Assembly (NCBI GenBank): GCA_012511925.1 | Contig: JAAZFD010000064.1 | Span: 1-7,331 of the forward strand | Source of the DNA: Clostridiales bacterium | Lineage (GTDB): Bacteria; Bacillota; Clostridia; Christensenellales; CAG-138 | Reading direction: 5' to 3' | Length of the DNA: 7,331 nt | Shown: positions 5,595 through 7,331 of the stretch, piece by piece | Position numbering within the stretch: the first letter of the stretch is position 1 | Layout of the letters: each line of letters begins with the position of its first letter | The notes under the pieces: generated by a model | Database searches by the model: none | What the model was told of the DNA's origin: nothing | Seen by the model: only the letters and a program-made list of their open reading frames with translations | Made by a program: the position numbers and the translations under genes

Positions 5595-6506
5595 ATGTTT
5601 TTAGTTATTATCGCATTCGTATTGGCTTTGGTTGTGTTTGTTGCAACTGGCTTCACAGGGAGAAGTTTCAAAATGAACCCAAAGCAATTTCTTGCTTTAC
5701 TGCCGTTATTGTTAATCGTGTTTGCGGCTGTTGCTATCGTTCCTGCAAACTCTGTAGGAATTCAATACAGCCCATTTAGCGGTGTAAGAGAAAACACATT
5801 GTCTGAGGGTTGGCACTTCAAGGGTCTTTTTGACGAGGTTTATATCATAAGCACCGAGGTTCAAACAAGGGTAATACCTGGGTTAACAGGTCAAACGGAG
5901 GATGCTCAATACTTAGAAATGGTAATAGACATCAAGTATCGTGTAAACAAGGAAAGAGCATTTGAGGTTTTCAGACTATACAGAACCCTCGAAAACGTTT
6001 CCCAAAGTTTAATCGAGCCTACTGTTCAACGCAGTATCGAAACAATAACCACTCAATACAATGTTATTGAAATCTTAGGAGAAGAGAGAAATGCTGTATA
6101 TACAGGAATTGAAGAGGAGTTAACCGAGAGATTATCGAAGAATGGAATCGACTTTATCTCTATAAACTTCATGGACACAGACGCAGGCGAAGCCATAGAA
6201 GTTGCAATCCAAAACGAAGCTGTAGCCAAGAAAGAGGTTGAAACCGCTCAACAGCGCTTAGAAAAGGTGCAAATCGAATCCCAAGAGAAGATAATTCAAT
6301 CCGAAGCAGAGCGTGATGCCGCAAAAATTAAGGCGGAAATGCTTTTAATCGAAGCAAACGCACAAGCCGAAGCCAACGAGATTCTTTCAAAATCCCTAAC
6401 ACCCGAGCTGTTAAAAAAAATGGAAATGGACGCAAGAATGAAATGGGGTTGGGTAACGGTTTATACCGGGCAGGCGATTGTGGATGTGCCACAGGCAACG
6501 GAGTAA
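5595..6506 (+). CDS. SPFH/prohibitin-family membrane protein
   Basis: A 303-residue member of the SPFH (stomatin, prohibitin, flotillin, HflK/C) family, which forms large membrane-bound rings or microdomain scaffolds, often modulating membrane proteases. Two hydrophobic segments at about 2-19 and 32-49 anchor the N-terminus. The SPFH domain follows from about 50: PANSVGIQYSPFSGV, LSEGWHFKGLFDEVYIIS, EMVIDIKYRV, IEPTVQRSIETI and LSKNGIDFISINFMD. An alanine/glutamate-rich coiled coil covers about 205-265, then a short C-terminus with no obvious partner domain. Start at 5595 is set by AGAGG (5583-5587), 7 nt upstream, and by the hydrophobic N-terminus; upstream codons in this frame lie inside yebC. 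Probably co-transcribed with yebC. No NfeD-type partner is visible, so the exact subgroup is uncertain. Confidence 0.9.
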   Translation: MFLVIIAFVLALVVFVATGFTGRSFKMNPKQFLALLPLLLIVFAAVAIVPANSVGIQYSPFSGVRENTLSEGWHFKGLFDEVYIISTEVQTRVIPGLTGQTEDAQYLEMVIDIKYRVNKERAFEVFRLYRTLENVSQSLIEPTVQRSIETITTQYNVIEILGEERNAVYTGIEEELTERLSKNGIDFISINFMDTDAGEAIEVAIQNEAVAKKEVETAQQRLEKVQIESQEKIIQSEAERDAAKIKAEMLLIEANAQAEANEILSKSLTPELLKKMEMDARMKWGWVTVYTGQAIVDVPQATE

Positions 6507-6532
6507 AATCCTAAAAATTAGCTGTAAGATTT

Positions 6533-6566
6533 ACAAGGCGTATTGCAATATTGCAATACGCTTTGT
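6533..6566. terminator. Long perfect-palindrome hairpin, probable terminator of the yebC-SPFH unit
   Basis: Positions 6538-6561 form a perfect 24-bp palindrome, extended by further A-T and G-T pairs to about 6533-6566. Its core is ATTGCAAT repeated twice back to back (6542-6549, 6550-6557). It starts 27 bp after the SPFH stop. The following sequence is only moderately T-rich (TTTGTT, then scattered T-runs), so termination may be incomplete, and a protein-binding role is also possible. Confidence 0.6.
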
Positions 6567-6573
6567 TGCATAT

Positions 6574-6603
6574 TTGCGACTTTTATCTTTTTTATGATAT
6601 AAT
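6574..6603 (+). promoter_or_regulatory. Extended -10 promoter for the TtcA-family gene
   Basis: TTGCGA (6574-6579), an 18-bp spacer and TATAAT (6598-6603) preceded by TGA (6595-6597). Predicted start is near 6610, leaving a leader of under 20 nt before the GGAGG at 6618-6622. The layout and the TGATATAAT string are the same as in the yebC promoter. Confidence 0.75.
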
Positions 6604-6627
6604 GCGAAAAAAGATGCGGAGGCAACT

Positions 6628-7326
6628 ATTAAACACGTATTAGGTTGTATAAGGCGAGCTGACGAGCGCTTTAACATGATAAAAAACGGCGACTCTATAT
6701 GCGTCGGCGTTTCGGGAGGCAAGGATAGCCTTTTGTTGATGTATGGCTTAAAGCTATACCAGCGTTTTTGCAAGAAAGACTACAAGCTAAAAGCGGTTAT
6801 GCTTGATTTGGGCTTAGTAGAGCAGAATATAGATGGAATTTACGAGTATGCAAAGGATATTGGCGTTGACTTTGAAAGCGTAAAAACCGATATAGGCGAT
6901 GTTGTATTTAACATAAGAAAAGAGAAAAACCCCTGCGCCCTCTGTGCCAAGCTTAGGCGAGGTGCATTGAACTCAATCGCTAACGATTTAGGCTGCAACC
7001 TTGTGGCGTTGGGTCATAACAGGGAGGATGTAATTGAAACGTTTTTCCTAAGCCTATTATATGAAAGTAGACTTAGCACATTCGGTCCTGTAACATATAT
7101 GACCAGAAAAGAGGTAACGCTAATCCGCCCGTTGATATTCCTACCCGAAAAGTATGCGATAGGGATAGCAAAAAAACTTGAGTTGCCTGTTCAACCTAAA
7201 AACTGCCCCGTAGGAGGCAAAACAAAGCGTGAGGAAATGAAAAGCTTTATCAAACATCTTTGCATCGACTTTGTGCCAGATGCCGATACAAGAATTATGA
7301 AAGCGATTTCCGACACGCACAAGTAG
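6628..7326 (+). CDS. TtcA-family tRNA thiolation enzyme, apparent ATT start
   Basis: PP-loop ATP pyrophosphatase of the TtcA/TilS superfamily; TtcA adenylates tRNA C32 and inserts sulfur to give 2-thiocytidine, using a cysteine-bound iron-sulfur cluster. From the ATT the protein is 232 residues. It shows PP-loop SGGKDS (29-34), PCALC (C103, C106), LGHNREDVIETFFLSLLYE (128-146), LIRPLIFLPEK and a third cysteine, C193, in CPVGGKTKRE, the set expected for cluster binding. The first ATG, 6676, has no ribosome binding site and removes the family N-terminus IRRADERFNM. ATT at 6628 lies 5 nt after GGAGG (6618-6622), and no ATG, GTG or TTG exists in frame between the TGA at 6595 and 6676. A conventional call would be 6676-7326. 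The modified base and tRNA target are inferred from the family. Confidence 0.88.
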   Translation: MKHVLGCIRRADERFNMIKNGDSICVGVSGGKDSLLLMYGLKLYQRFCKKDYKLKAVMLDLGLVEQNIDGIYEYAKDIGVDFESVKTDIGDVVFNIRKEKNPCALCAKLRRGALNSIANDLGCNLVALGHNREDVIETFFLSLLYESRLSTFGPVTYMTRKEVTLIRPLIFLPEKYAIGIAKKLELPVQPKNCPVGGKTKREEMKSFIKHLCIDFVPDADTRIMKAISDTHK

Positions 7327-7331
7327 AATAT

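Overview
The window looks like the chromosome of a low-GC Bacillota, most likely a clostridium-type organism. The evidence is AT-rich DNA, strong GGAGG-type ribosome binding sites, TTGACA/TATAAT promoters, and clostridial-looking versions of YebC, the TtcA-family protein, Maf and QueA. Genus and species cannot be read from the sequence. No tRNA, rRNA, CRISPR array, transposase or integrase was found.

Layout. (1) 1-961: the 3' part of queA (queuosine tRNA modification), cut by the left edge of the window. (2) 962-2926: a compact, co-directional block of six small genes behind its own perfect-consensus promoter, which contains an operator-like dyad. The block holds two tandem paralogous proteins of unknown family, a compact HD-fold hydrolase of the (p)ppGpp-hydrolase type, and three CPCC-type cysteine-rich proteins carrying four copies of the same putative zinc-binding domain. 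Genes overlap or lie within 32 bp, so this is probably one transcript. It ends at a strong terminator (2936-2967) that can serve both strands. (3) 2983-4038, minus strand: a divergent MreB-family actin. (4) 4174-4767, plus strand: Maf nucleotide pyrophosphatase, divergent from mreB. (5) 4838-6506: yebC and a two-TM SPFH/prohibitin-family membrane protein, 10 bp apart behind an extended -10 promoter. (6) 6533-6566: a perfect-palindrome hairpin. (7) 6628-7326: a TtcA-family tRNA thiolase with its own promoter and, apparently, an ATT start codon.

How the genes fit together. The flanks are housekeeping functions: tRNA modification (queA, TtcA-like), translation quality (yebC), nucleotide hygiene and division (maf), cell shape (mreB) and membrane organisation (SPFH). 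The 962-2926 block differs: small, duplicated, poorly characterised proteins with their own regulated-looking promoter. It is the accessory part of the window and the best candidate for an undescribed system, although nothing in the sequence proves a joint function. Several start codons were moved from the longest ORF using ribosome binding sites and family N-termini: mreB to 4038, maf to 4174, the SPFH gene to 5595 and the TtcA-like gene to 6628.
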